The notes below the pieces were generated by a model, which did not search any database, had not been told where the DNA came from, and was given only the letters and a program-made list of their open reading frames with translations. A stretch of DNA of 30,863 bases. It comes from DAOMOD01 sp035444205 (GTDB lineage Bacteria > Pseudomonadota > Gammaproteobacteria > Xanthomonadales > BPKI01). Location of the stretch: positions 1-30,863 of the forward strand of contig DAOMOD010000020.1 in assembly GCA_035444205.1 (NCBI GenBank), in the 5' to 3' direction. The stretch's first letter is position 1, and every line of letters starts with the position of its first letter. Of this stretch, positions 1 to 8,543 are shown piece after piece. The translations under genes were made by a program, and so were the position numbers.

Positions 1-2417
1 CATGGTGGTGAAGATGTTGCCGGCACCCCCTGCCATCCCGGCCGCGCCAGCCCCGCCCACGTTGAACAGGCTGGACATCGCGTTCGTGATGCCGCTCGCC
101 ATGATCTGCTTCAGAAGGTCCTGAAGCATGCGCTTGAAGAGGTCCTTCACGCCCTCGGCGCCTCTGGCGACAGCGTCGACAATGTCGTATCCAAACTGCT
201 GCCACGCCCGCGCCGATGCGTCAGCCGCCTCGATGCCGCGTGCCCCCAGCTCCTCCTGTTCCTCGGTGTGCTGGCGCAGGATCGCGGCCGCCTGCTCGCG
301 GGCGCGGGCGATGGCGAGCACGGTCTCCTCGGTAGGCGGCCCAAGCTCCAGGAGAGTCGCTTCCAGTTCGGCGATGCGGGCCAGTTCGTATTGGTACTCG
401 CGTGCGGCGCGCACCGCTGGTCCCTCCAGCGTCTGCGCCTGGCGCGCGGTGATCTGTTGCAGCTCATCCAGCGCGCGCACCTGCGGATTCAGGGCGCGGA
501 GGTCCTCTTCGCGGGCGCGTGCCACCCATTCCAGCGCGCGGGCCAGCTGCTCCTGGTTGNNNNNNNNNNNNNNNNNNNNNNNNNNNCCGCTTCCATCTCA
601 CCGTAGCGGGTGGCCACAGCCGCCGCTTCGTCGTAGCGCCGCTCCATCTCGCTGTACACACTGGCCAGGTTGGCCACCGCTTTGGCGTGGGCTTCCCTGG
701 CCGCCTTGGCCGCCGCCTCTGCTCGCGCGCCGTCCGCGATCTGCTTCTCCAGACCATCGAGCTGTTTCAACAGTGCCATCACTGCCTGGCGCTGCTCTTC
801 GGTGAGTCTGGTAGCGTCGATCTGCCGCATCGCCAGGCGAATGGCCGCAGCGCTGTTGGCATCGACGCCGCGCACCTGCGCCTCCAGCACTCCGACCTGC
901 TGGCGTAGACGCTCGGTGAGCACATCTGCCGCCTCGCCCGCGGCACGCCACTCGGGCGAGACCTGGCGCAGCTCGGCGCGCAAGCCTGCAATCTCGCCGC
1001 GCAGGCGGTCGGCCTCTTGGGTCTGACCCAATGCCATTGCGCGGCGGAACAGCCGCTCGGCGGCTTCGAGTTCCCTTTCGATGATCGCCGGTGTTTCCTG
1101 CCGCAGCCGATCTTGCTGTTCGATGTACCTCTGGATCAGTTCGGCGCGCTCCCTGACGCGCTGCGCTGATGCAGCGATCGCCTCGCGCTCCACACGGTCC
1201 ACGTAGCGAGCCATTGCGTAATAGGCGATGCCCACGCCGCCGATCGCAGCCACCAGCCCGGCAATCGGACCAGCCGAGAGCGTCACGAATGCCAAGCCCG
1301 ACTTGTTCGCCGCGACGGCTGAGGCGCCAAGCGCAGCACCGGCGGCCTTCGTCGCAGCCGCCAGCGCGACTTGCGACGCCGCTGCCGCGGTCGATACCCC
1401 GGTCATCTTGGCAAGCGCGACCTGGTACTTGATTGCCTCCACCGTGTTGGCGGCCCAGGCGAGTGCCTTGGCGCCCAGCGTGACCAACAGCCGCGTCGCG
1501 AACAGCGCGGTCAGCGAGCCGGCGATGACGAACAGCACATCCAGATTGTTGGCGAGCAGCTCAATGCCGGCGGCGATCCCTCGAGTCACTCCAGTGGCCT
1601 CGTTGGCCGTGCCCAGCCATTTGACGAAGCGGTTACGCAGCACTGTCCAAGCATCGCCTACCGTGGTTGGCATCGCCTCGGCTTTGCTGCGCAGATCATC
1701 CAACTGCGAGCTCAGCGCCGGCAGCACGACGTCGGCCGTGAGTGCGCCTTCCTCTGCCATGCGGCGCAGCGCACCGCGCGTTACGCCAAGTCCCTTCGCC
1801 AGGGCGTCTGCGAGTGCCGGTGCGCCCGCAATCACGGTATTGAACGTTTCGCCGCGCAGAGCGCCAAGCTCCATCGCCTTGCCGAACTGCTCGATCACCG
1901 AGGTGCCGGTCTGCGCGTTGGTCGCCGACACGACAAGGCCCAGCGATACCGCCTCGACCATGTCCAGCGTCTGTTCGGAAGCGAAGCCCACCTCGCGCAT
2001 GGCGCCAGCGGAGCGCAGAAATACTTCGGTCGTCTCCTCAATGGCGCGATAGCTGACGCGGCTGATCGCTTGCAGCCGCTCTTGCACCCTTTCGTGCTCA
2101 GCAAGAGAGTCTGTGGCCAAGCCGATGCGACTGGAGAGCTGACCCCACTCGTCCGCCACATTCACCAGGTCGCCCAGCATCTGCGCGCCGATGCGTATCC
2201 CAAGGAAGCCGAGAATCTCCGCACGTGCGCGCTGGAGTTGCGCGCTGATCGACTCGACACCCTGGCGCGCCTTCCCGAACCCGGCTGCCGCGCGATCGCC
2301 GGCCTGATCTGCCTCCGTGGCGAACTTGCGCACCTCGCCGCCAGCCGTGCGGACTTCGCCGATCAGGCCTTTGCCGTCGGCGGTCAGCTTGATGACGAGT
2401 TCGTGCCGGGTGGCCAT
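1..2417 (-). CDS. Tail tape measure protein, partial and interrupted by an assembly gap
   Basis: Sets tail length and is ejected with DNA in long-tailed phages. It starts MATRHELVIKLTADGKG and has an N-terminal tape-measure domain with an ALRGETFNTV stretch near residues 200-220. Long alanine-rich helices and hydrophobic segments lie around 285-320 and 370-405, as expected for membrane-inserting tape measures, and Glu/Arg coiled coil follows. A gap drawn as 27 N falls after about residue 610. In the drawn frame the protein stops soon after the gap, but another minus frame (NQEQLARALEW onward, from base 558) is open without a stop to base 1 and has clear tape-measure composition, ending in an Ala/Gly-rich stretch. 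I therefore read one gene whose gap length is wrong (true length should be 1 modulo 3). The 3' end lies outside the window. The Shine-Dalgarno sequence before the ATG is weak. Confidence 0.88.
560..586. other. Assembly gap (27 N) in the tape measure gene
   Basis: Run of 27 undetermined bases. The open frames on its two sides do not match across 27 bases, so the drawn length is not the true one. Confidence 0.95.
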
Positions 2418-2431
2418 GCTAAGATTTGCCT

Positions 2432-2578
2432 GTGATCCTGACGCTCACCAAGTTGTCCCTCTGCCTGGCCGTGCTCGCCGCGGTGTTTCTGCACCCGGTC
2501 ACGCTCTGGGCCGCCCTGATCGCGCTCGGCGCGCTGTGCGTTGCGGTGACGCACTCCGTCCTCACCCCGATTCGGTAG
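2432..2578 (+). CDS. Candidate small two-helix membrane protein, opposite strand to the tail operon
   Basis: A 48-residue open frame with a GTG start (VILTLTKLSLCLAVLAAV...) fills most of the gap between the tape measure start (2417) and the end of the chaperone fusion (2562). It contains two hydrophobic stretches, roughly residues 7-21 and 24-39, separated by HPVT, with a basic C-terminus (TPIR). The orientation is opposite to every neighbour, and I see no convincing ribosome binding site before the GTG. Its hydrophobicity and exact fit to the gap are the only support. It may be chance, since GC-rich DNA with T at second positions reads as hydrophobic. No family recognised. Confidence 0.3.
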   Translation: MILTLTKLSLCLAVLAAVFLHPVTLWAALIALGALCVAVTHSVLTPIR

Positions 2579-3310
2579 CCTGCGAGTTCAGCACCGGCGC
2601 GGCCGCATCGGCCATCACGCGCACACCGCTCAGCACGATGTCCCGCTCCCCGACCGGCACGCGCCGCAGCCGGCACACCGCAAGTACTTCCTGGGCGCTG
2701 ATGTCGTGGTGGATAAGCACTGCCTTGGTCATGCCCGCGAGGAGCTGGCGATTCCAGGTGCAGTGCCGGAACACCTGCGCGGTGGTCCAGTTCGCCTCCC
2801 AGACCAGTCCGGGCTCCAGCAGCGCAGCGACTTCCTCGCGCTCGCGCTGCAGCGCATCCTCGTCCCAACCCTGCGCGCGCAGCGTCTCGTAGTGCGCCTC
2901 GTCGATATCGCTGCCAGGACATCCTTCGGCCCACCACTTGGCTGCGCCCGTCAGTTTTTTCTGCGCCCCTCCCAGCCCATGCTCTTGAGCCAGGCGCGCA
3001 CGATGCTGGGCTGAACCGGGTGGCGCTGGAGCAGCCGCTCGCGGTTCTCGGGGGTCACGGTCAGCTCGCTGCCGTCGGCATCGGCCACCTTGCGCCAGCG
3101 GCGGAACACGCGCTCGACGATCTCGCGGTCGCGCACCGGGTTGTCGCTCTCCACGCCGTCCTTGATCTTCAGCATCATGTCCTCGAGCTCGGCCTGTGGC
3201 AGGCGTTCGAACTCGGCGTCGAAGGTGAAGGAGCGCTTGCGGCCTTCGGCGTCGATCATTTCGATGGACACCGGGTACCAGTAGGATTCGTTCTGGTCGA
3301 GCTGGAACAT
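2562..3310 (-). CDS. Tail assembly chaperone, frameshifted long form (lambda GT-like)
   Basis: Product expected when ribosomes slip -1 at the AAAAAAC heptamer near the end of the short chaperone gene. The junction is join(3310..2954, 2954..2562). The short form ends RRKN-stop; after slipping the reading becomes RRKK-LTGAAKWWAEG and continues for about 130 residues to the stop at 2562. The extension contains WW, ANWTTAQVFRHCTWNRQ and a C-terminal stretch rich in V and A. In lambda-like phages the short form coats the tape measure and the T domain recruits tail tube subunits. Its place between tail tube and tape measure genes is exactly that of G/GT. The family role is known from lambda; the slip here is inferred from sequence. 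Confidence 0.8.
2951..3310 (-). CDS. Tail assembly chaperone, short form (lambda G-like)
   Basis: A 119-residue protein starting MFQLDQNESYWYPVSIEM and ending GWEGRRKN. The start is set at the ATG at 3310, because longer readings upstream run through the terminator hairpin and look non-coding. It is acidic and then basic, of the size typical for the unshifted tail chaperone, and lies directly between tail tube and tape measure. The last three sense codons AGA AAA AAC form the slip site that produces the longer form. No enzymatic motif is expected or seen. Confidence 0.82.
   Translation of the reverse strand: MFQLDQNESYWYPVSIEMIDAEGRKRSFTFDAEFERLPQAELEDMMLKIKDGVESDNPVRDREIVERVFRRWRKVADADGSELTVTPENRERLLQRHPVQPSIVRAWLKSMGWEGRRKN
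2954..2960 (-). promoter_or_regulatory. Programmed -1 frameshift heptamer AAAAAAC
   Basis: Read on the minus strand, the 0-frame codons are AGA AAA AAC TGA. The heptamer A AAA AAC is a canonical X XXY YYZ slippery sequence placed one codon before the stop. Slipping back one base opens a frame that stays open for about 390 bases. No downstream pseudoknot was worked out. Confidence 0.85.
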
Positions 3311-3338
3311 GGGGCAACCTCTTTGTGGGGGATGAAAA

Positions 3339-3365
3339 GAGGCCGCGCGGGTCGCGCGCGGCCTC
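3339..3365 (-). terminator. Intrinsic terminator after the tail tube gene
   Basis: Perfect 11-bp GC-rich stem (3339-3349 with 3355-3365) and a 5-nt loop. On the minus strand it is followed at once by TTTTCATC. It lies between the tail tube stop (3387) and the chaperone start (3310), a common place to lower transcription after an abundant structural protein. Confidence 0.75.
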
Positions 3366-3386
3366 GAGGGGAACGGCAGGCCGCGA

Positions 3387-4313
3387 TCAGGTGAAGGCGA
3401 GCGACATCTCGTCGTCGCCCACATCCCGGACAAACGACAGATTGGCGTCCAGCATGGCCCGGCCGCGGTCGTCGCCGTAGCGCGGTTGCAGCAGCTGCAC
3501 GCGATCCGCAGACAGCGTGACGATGTTGCCGGCCGTGAGCCCGTGCACCATGATCAGGTTGCCCAGGGTGTCGGCGCGGGCGGTGCTGAAGTAGTCCTTC
3601 ACGCTGATGGCCGGCGCGAGCAGCGAGATGCTTCCATCTGGCGAGCGGTCCATGACCTCCACCGATTCCTCGCCGGGGTTGTCGAAGAACTGCACATCGT
3701 TCTTGTGGTCGTACTGGAAGCTCCGGTACGGCGCGGTGATGCCGTGCAGCGTGAAGGTCGGCGTGTGCGCGAAGCCGATCGGCCGCGGCTGGATGTGGGC
3801 GCTCACGTCCCGCACCAGCGGTGCCACGGTCGCCGGGGTCACCCACAGGCCCATGAACATGAAGTGCACGTAGGGGATGCCCTGGCTGTCCAGGCGCAAC
3901 TGGAAGCTGCCGCGGGCGCCGCGCAGCGCGTGGCGCTGGCCGTCCAGCTCGAAGTACAGGGTCAGCGAGTCCGTGCTGTCGCTCGCCGGGGTGTAGGTCA
4001 CCGACGTGTCGACCACGACATCCTCGGCCATCTGGCACGCCTTGAGCAGGCGGCCATACTTGGGGGCGACGCCCTCGTCGCCGGAGCCGGCAAGTTCGAC
4101 ATCGAACTCCACCGCCACGTGCGTGCCAGGGTGGATGGCACCGTCGTTGCCGAAGGTGCCGCCGTCCAGCTCACGCTGGATCGGATTGCCCTCCAGCGGC
4201 CGGATGGTGGCGCCCTTGGTCAAGATCGCGTCGGCACCGGTCAGGGTCTCGGCCACGCCATAGACATCTTCCAGCGCGGCGTAGATCTGGGTTTTCTTGT
4301 TGCGGAGGGACAT
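3387..4313 (-). CDS. Major tail tube protein
   Basis: A 308-residue protein starting MSLRNKKTQIYAALEDVYG. It has the beta-rich look of tail tube proteins: an N-terminal segment with ALEDVYGVAETLTGADAILT, a central VEFDVELAGSGDEGVAPKYGRLLKACQMAE and a C-terminal LDANLSFVRDVGDDEMSLAFT. AGGAG sits 8 nt before the ATG. It follows the small 4317-4523 gene by a few bases and is followed by a strong terminator. Without a sheath gene next to it, it points to a non-contractile tail. Identification rests on position, size and general resemblance. Confidence 0.72.
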   Translation of the reverse strand: MSLRNKKTQIYAALEDVYGVAETLTGADAILTKGATIRPLEGNPIQRELDGGTFGNDGAIHPGTHVAVEFDVELAGSGDEGVAPKYGRLLKACQMAEDVVVDTSVTYTPASDSTDSLTLYFELDGQRHALRGARGSFQLRLDSQGIPYVHFMFMGLWVTPATVAPLVRDVSAHIQPRPIGFAHTPTFTLHGITAPYRSFQYDHKNDVQFFDNPGEESVEVMDRSPDGSISLLAPAISVKDYFSTARADTLGNLIMVHGLTAGNIVTLSADRVQLLQPRYGDDRGRAMLDANLSFVRDVGDDEMSLAFT

Positions 4314-4316
4314 GGC

Positions 4317-4523
4317 TTACTCCTGGCAGGACTTGCGGGTGCGGCGGCGAGACTTGCGGCCGGCGCTGGATTCGGGGGATTTGACTGACGGCGCGGTCGG
4401 CGTTTCGGCCGACCAGGCGCGCAAGCCGGGGCCGTCGACGGGCCGCGTCGGCGGGATGTAGCGCACCAGCTTTCCGTCGTGGCGGATGAAGGTGCCGCCG
4501 GCACTCTTGTTCGGTACTTTCAT
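4317..4523 (-). CDS. Small basic protein of the head-tail junction operon
   Basis: A 68-residue protein beginning MKVPNKSAGGTFIRHDGKL and ending in a Ser/Arg/Lys-rich tail (RKSRRRTRKSCQE). Its ATG overlaps the TGA of the upstream tail-terminator gene (ATGA), so it is translationally coupled. Short basic proteins occur at this spot in many Mu-like phages (for example DUF2635 members), but I cannot confirm membership. Function unknown. Confidence 0.7.
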   Translation of the reverse strand: MKVPNKSAGGTFIRHDGKLVRYIPPTRPVDGPGLRAWSAETPTAPSVKSPESSAGRKSRRRTRKSCQE

Positions 4524-5002
4524 GCGGGGGGCCCCAGATAGCGGACGGTGTTCAGGCCCAGGCGGGCCACATGGCACAGCATCCCGCCGAACATGGCGGG
4601 ACCTGCATCGTCGAGCTGGATGCCGGCTTCTTCGGTGCCGCCGGGAAGCGAGCATTGGTCGACCACGCCGCCCAGCGTCTCGTCCGCCCGCACCGCGTCG
4701 CGGACGGACTCGATCAGCGCGTCGAAGGCAAGCTCCGAGGCCGCGGCGTCCGACAGCGACATCACGCCCACGATGCGCCAGCGGACAATCTCTACCGAAC
4801 GTTCGAAGACATTGCCCTGCTCGCTGGTTGCCGGCCTGCGCACGTACCAGCCGCGCACCTGGTTGTGCGGCGCCGACCAGTAGTATTGGCGCAGTCCAGG
4901 CAGATCGTTGGCATAGCGCTCGTAGGCGTGCACCACGCCAATGTCGGGGACCGACACCAGCATGGCCACGATGGCTGCCCGAATGGCCGGCACGCTGCTC
5001 AT
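4520..5002 (-). CDS. Tail terminator-like protein
   Basis: A 160-residue protein starting MSSVPAIRAAIVAMLVSVPDIG. Size and order (connector, gp10-like, this, tail tube) match the tail terminator/tail completion position of lambda gpU-type siphophages. The YWSAPHNQVRGWYVRRPAT segment and the later VERWRIVGVMSL-like strand suggest the small alpha/beta fold of that group. It overlaps both neighbours by ATGA. The assignment is mainly by synteny; Mu gp37-like proteins occupy an equivalent place. Confidence 0.6.
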   Translation of the reverse strand: MSSVPAIRAAIVAMLVSVPDIGVVHAYERYANDLPGLRQYYWSAPHNQVRGWYVRRPATSEQGNVFERSVEIVRWRIVGVMSLSDAAASELAFDALIESVRDAVRADETLGGVVDQCSLPGGTEEAGIQLDDAGPAMFGGMLCHVARLGLNTVRYLGPPA

Positions 5003-5505
5003 GCGCGTCCCCCGGCGAGCTGGCCCAGGATGATCTCGACGGCGCGATCGAACTTGGCGCGGATCTCGCCCTGCAGGCGGTTGTAAGTGTCGCGCCAGAC
5101 CGGCTGGGGCTCGGTGCCCCGCCGCGCGATGGTGGTCTTGATGGCGTGGGCAATGCCAACGGCAGTCCGGCCACGCTCACCCAGCTTGGCTTCCACCCAG
5201 TCGATCAGCGGCTGGATGGGCGGCGTGTGCGGGCGGGTGCCCAGTTCCAGGTAGGCCGCGTAAGGCCGGTCGGTGGACACAACGCCCAGCACGTTGTCGG
5301 CAAGTACTTGCTCCTCGCGCTGCACTGAGCCCGCCAGTCCACCGGCGCCGCCGGCGCCGCGTGGCAGCTCGCGCTGCAGCTCGCCCTGCACCAGGGCGTC
5401 GGCATCCATCATCGCCGTCAGCAGCGCCTCGCGCGTCAAGTCAGGCGCGCGCTGCCACAGCTCGGCAAGCTGCACGAAGTCGGCGGCGGAGGCCTCGATC
5501 CTCAT
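4999..5505 (-). CDS. HK97 gp10-like head-tail connector / minor tail protein
   Basis: A 168-residue protein from MRIEASAADFVQLAELWQR. It has an N-terminal helix, then the typical gp10 signature VSTDRPYAAYLELGTRPHTPPIQPLIDWVEAK, where YA.yLE.GT.p is the hallmark of this family, followed by a C-terminal amphipathic helix. The start at 5505 is chosen because its ATG overlaps the preceding TGA (ATGA). A longer reading upstream is arginine-rich shadow. It builds the head-tail interface. Confidence 0.78.
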   Translation of the reverse strand: MRIEASAADFVQLAELWQRAPDLTREALLTAMMDADALVQGELQRELPRGAGGAGGLAGSVQREEQVLADNVLGVVSTDRPYAAYLELGTRPHTPPIQPLIDWVEAKLGERGRTAVGIAHAIKTTIARRGTEPQPVWRDTYNRLQGEIRAKFDRAVEIILGQLAGGRA

Positions 5506-6188
5506 GCGCGCGGCCAGTGGCTGGGCGGATGAAAGATACGACGCCCGCCCAGCGCATCGCGGCTCGGCAGCGGCACGTTGACGCTTGCCGGGCGATTTCG
5601 CTCGCTGGGAGCGGTTCCCACCGCAGCCACGTACTCGGCGCGCAGATCGCGCGCGCGGTTGCGGAAGCGGCCGGACTTGCCCTGGTGATCGACCGCGTCG
5701 GCCTGGATCGTGGGTTCGCCCTCGCTGGCGTAATGGCTGGCGAGCTGGCCGCACAGGTCGGCCGCGGCCAGCGCCGCCACTGCGCGCTGATGTCGCGGTG
5801 GAATGGTGGTGGTGGCGGCATCCAGCACGTGTGCGGAAGTGAAAAAGACCCGCGCGGTCTCGCCGTCGCCCAGCGACTGCTGAAGCTCGATGGCGTCGCC
5901 GTCCGGCCCGCGGTAGATCCCCACGGCGCCGTCCAGGTACATCGCCGGTATCTGTCCGACGGGGTATTCGATCGCGCGCACCGCGGATTGCCCGTCGATC
6001 CAGCCTGGCGGCGCCGGCAGGCGCTGCCCGCCGGGGGCCACCACGTCTTCGACCAGGACCAGCGGCGCATCGACCGAGTACCGTGCCAGTGCGTTGGCAA
6101 CCGCAGCGTTGCGCTGCGTAGACGAGATGACCTGGTCCTTGTCCCGGACCAGGTCATCGACCAACGACTGGAAGTCGGCCAGCAGCAC
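5502..6188 (-). CDS. Head-tail connector (adaptor) protein
   Basis: A 228-residue protein with a GTG start (MLLADFQSLVDDLVRDKDQVIS). The N-terminal helical half includes RNAAVANALARYSVDAP, and a long helix HQRAVAALAAADLCGQLASHYASEGE precedes a tail of ARDLRAEY. This helical-bundle pattern directly after the capsid gene is that of gp6/HCP-type adaptors that dock on the portal. It is coupled to the next gene by ATGA. The Shine-Dalgarno sequence is weak, lying near the capsid stop only seven bases upstream. Confidence 0.65.
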   Translation of the reverse strand: MLLADFQSLVDDLVRDKDQVISSTQRNAAVANALARYSVDAPLVLVEDVVAPGGQRLPAPPGWIDGQSAVRAIEYPVGQIPAMYLDGAVGIYRGPDGDAIELQQSLGDGETARVFFTSAHVLDAATTTIPPRHQRAVAALAAADLCGQLASHYASEGEPTIQADAVDHQGKSGRFRNRARDLRAEYVAAVGTAPSERNRPASVNVPLPSRDALGGRRIFHPPSHWPRA

Positions 6189-6194
6189 CTTGGC

Positions 6195-8543
6195 TCAGCC
6201 GCCGGCGACGATCGCGCCGTAGAAGCCGCGGTAATCGCGCACCGCACCGCTGTAGATGTGCCGGATCTTGTACTTGATCTGGTCGTTGCTGAACAGCGAC
6301 CCCTGGGTGGGGTTGTCCTGCACGAACAGTTGCGGCTCCTCGCCGCCGTAGAAGCCCAGCTCGATCAGCGGCACCTGCGCGTTGTCGGCGGTTCCGTACC
6401 AGTTGTTGCTGTCCGTGAAGTAGTGCGCCACGTGCACCCGCGGCTTGCGGCTCTGGACGAACGTGTCGTCGTTGTTCGTGTTGCGCACGAACAGGTCGTA
6501 GGCCGTCTCCTCCAGCTCCGGCGGCACCACCAGGTGGCGCAGCGTGATGCCGAGCCGCTTCCCGCTGTCCTGCTCGGCCTGGATCAACATGGCCAGGCGC
6601 GCGGCCGCGAAGCTGGTCGCGTCGAGCGCAGCGGTGCCCAGGTTGTCGTGGTCGCCGTGGAACAGCGCCACGCCGTCGTAGATGACCGCGTTGCTGCGCA
6701 GGAAGTCGTAGACGAACTCGTACAACGTGCGGCCGGCCGCGGTGGCAAGGGCCAGCGGGATGCGGCGCACCAGGCCCACATCGTCGTTGGCAATGGCCTC
6801 CAGGCTGATCGTCTCGGTGCCGCCGCGCTTGGTGACGGCGTACTTCGCCACCTCGTCGGTGGGCGTGGTGAGCGGGTTGTACGCGGCGTTCTCGGCCACC
6901 GCCGGCAGATCACCGTAGCCGCCCAGGCGGGTGCGGTTCTGCTCGCGGAAGTCGCTCACCGGCACCACGTCGCACAGCCAGCGCCAGTCGCCATAGGCTT
7001 CCAGGCTGCCGTAGGCGCGGATCATGGCGCGGGTGATGCTGTCGCCCAGGATCTCGCTGAAGGTGGTGCTGGACACCGCCTCGCGGAAGTGTCCGCCGAT
7101 GGCTTCGGCCAGGCGCTGGCGGTCGCAGTTGGCCAGCATGCCGGTCACCATGCGGTCGCCGGTGATGTCCACGTACGCCTCGCGGAAGCTGCGCGCCGGC
7201 TTCGTCGGGTCGAAGAAGTCGTCGAGCATCGACTGCACCTTGTCGGCGCGGTCCTCGCCGGGCTGCGCCACCAGGTCGCCCAGGCCGCGCACCTGCGCGC
7301 CCTCGACCAGCCGACCGAGGAACGTGCGCTCATCTTCGATGGCTGCGGTCACGTCCTCGGCGGTGAAGCTGGCGGCCTCGCGGAAGCGGGTCACCAGGCG
7401 TTCCTGCACCGGGGCCGGCAGGCCGCTGGCCGCGATGGTCGTGCGCGCCTCGGCGCGCGCCTCCACCATGCGGATGCGGGCATCGACGTCGTCGGCCGAG
7501 ACCCCGGCGGGTGCACCCGCCGGGGGTTGCTGCGGCGTCGGCGTCGGGTTGTTCAGCGCGGGCGCAGCCAGCGCCTCGCGGTAGGCGGTGAGCACCTCCT
7601 CGTCGGAGGCGTCCTTCAACTGGTCGGCGCGCTTGGTGTCACGCGCACGGATCTGATCGAGCATCTGCTGACGCAGTTTCATGTTCGGCTCCTGCAGGGA
7701 TTCAACGAAACGGATGACTTGCCCGCCGGCGCCGGGCTCGATGATGAGGTCGACGGAGGCCACCTTGGTGATGGCCGTCGCCTCCCGGAACTTGCCGCGC
7801 TTCTTGCTGGTGCCTTCGGCGTCGATCGACAGACCGAACAGGTCGGTCATGCCGCGCTCGACGGCTTCGCGCAGCTTGGCGGCCACGTCGGCGGACTGGA
7901 GTACTTCCAGCACCGCCTGGATCTCGCCGCCCTCGGTGTCGACGTAGCGCGCCTCCACCAGACGGCCGACGAGCTGGCGGAAATCCTTGCCCTTGCCCTC
8001 GATGTGCTCGGCGTCGCCCTTGGCGAACACCCGCACGCCGTTGAACAGCGGCGCCGCTTCGCGCAGGACTGCGGCGGGGTAGTCCACGCCGTTGCCGGAT
8101 ACCCCGGCACGGATCACGCGGACCAGGTAGCGGGGCGCGTCCGAGGAGTTGGCGGGCAGCGCTTCAATGAAGACACCGCCCGCCTCCTCGACCTGTGCCC
8201 CCACAGGTTCATTGCCCTGGCGCGCTTCGCGCATGACCACGGGCTTGTACTCGCGGACCACTTCGGCCTTCTCGCCGACGGTCACGGTGTTGTCGTCGCT
8301 GATGGTGTAGGGAAAGCGCCAGTAGCGGCCGGTGTCGTCGTGGACGATGGCGTGATCGGGGAAGATCGATTCGACGTGGCTGTAGCTGTGCTCGCCCTGG
8401 CCGGTCGCAGCGCGCCAGGCATCCTGCACGGCACGTGCCACGAGTGCCATCACATCACGCAGCTCGGTGGCCTGCGCCTCGCGCAGGGCCTCGACGCCGC
8501 GGATGCCTTCGCCTGGAACGCGCTTCACGCCTGTTCCTTCCAC
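6195..8543 (-). CDS. Fused prohead protease, scaffold and major capsid protein
   Basis: A 782-residue protein. Residues 45-100 are a small beta domain common before phage proteases. Residues 130-275 look like a serine prohead protease: H180 in DAEHIEGKGKDF, then VGRLVEARY, S239 in LFGLSIDAEG, and a closing SVDLIIEPGAGG. Residues 285-430 form a helical, scaffold-like stretch interrupted by a Pro/Ala linker (331-347). Residues 440-782 are the capsid part, with ITGDRMVTG, AENAAYNPLTTPTDEVAKYAVTKRGGTE and a C-terminal GSLFSNDQIKYKIRHIYSGAVRDYRGFYGA. It starts at GTG 8543, or at GTG 8528, which overlaps the upstream stop as GTGA. In Mu, protease, scaffold and capsid are separate genes. Self-cleavage to free the capsid is inferred. 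Confidence 0.85.
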   Translation of the reverse strand: MEGTGVKRVPGEGIRGVEALREAQATELRDVMALVARAVQDAWRAATGQGEHSYSHVESIFPDHAIVHDDTGRYWRFPYTISDDNTVTVGEKAEVVREYKPVVMREARQGNEPVGAQVEEAGGVFIEALPANSSDAPRYLVRVIRAGVSGNGVDYPAAVLREAAPLFNGVRVFAKGDAEHIEGKGKDFRQLVGRLVEARYVDTEGGEIQAVLEVLQSADVAAKLREAVERGMTDLFGLSIDAEGTSKKRGKFREATAITKVASVDLIIEPGAGGQVIRFVESLQEPNMKLRQQMLDQIRARDTKRADQLKDASDEEVLTAYREALAAPALNNPTPTPQQPPAGAPAGVSADDVDARIRMVEARAEARTTIAASGLPAPVQERLVTRFREAASFTAEDVTAAIEDERTFLGRLVEGAQVRGLGDLVAQPGEDRADKVQSMLDDFFDPTKPARSFREAYVDITGDRMVTGMLANCDRQRLAEAIGGHFREAVSSTTFSEILGDSITRAMIRAYGSLEAYGDWRWLCDVVPVSDFREQNRTRLGGYGDLPAVAENAAYNPLTTPTDEVAKYAVTKRGGTETISLEAIANDDVGLVRRIPLALATAAGRTLYEFVYDFLRSNAVIYDGVALFHGDHDNLGTAALDATSFAAARLAMLIQAEQDSGKRLGITLRHLVVPPELEETAYDLFVRNTNNDDTFVQSRKPRVHVAHYFTDSNNWYGTADNAQVPLIELGFYGGEEPQLFVQDNPTQGSLFSNDQIKYKIRHIYSGAVRDYRGFYGAIVAGG

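Noticed and set aside
147..467. Minus frame of 106 codons after the tape measure gap
   Set aside because: Arg/Ser-rich shadow. The adjacent frame continuing the tape measure is open to the edge and far more protein-like.
2419..2937. Minus frame of 172 codons over the chaperone extension
   Set aside because: Arg/Ala-rich and overlaps the -1 extension that has the better protein sequence and a slip site.
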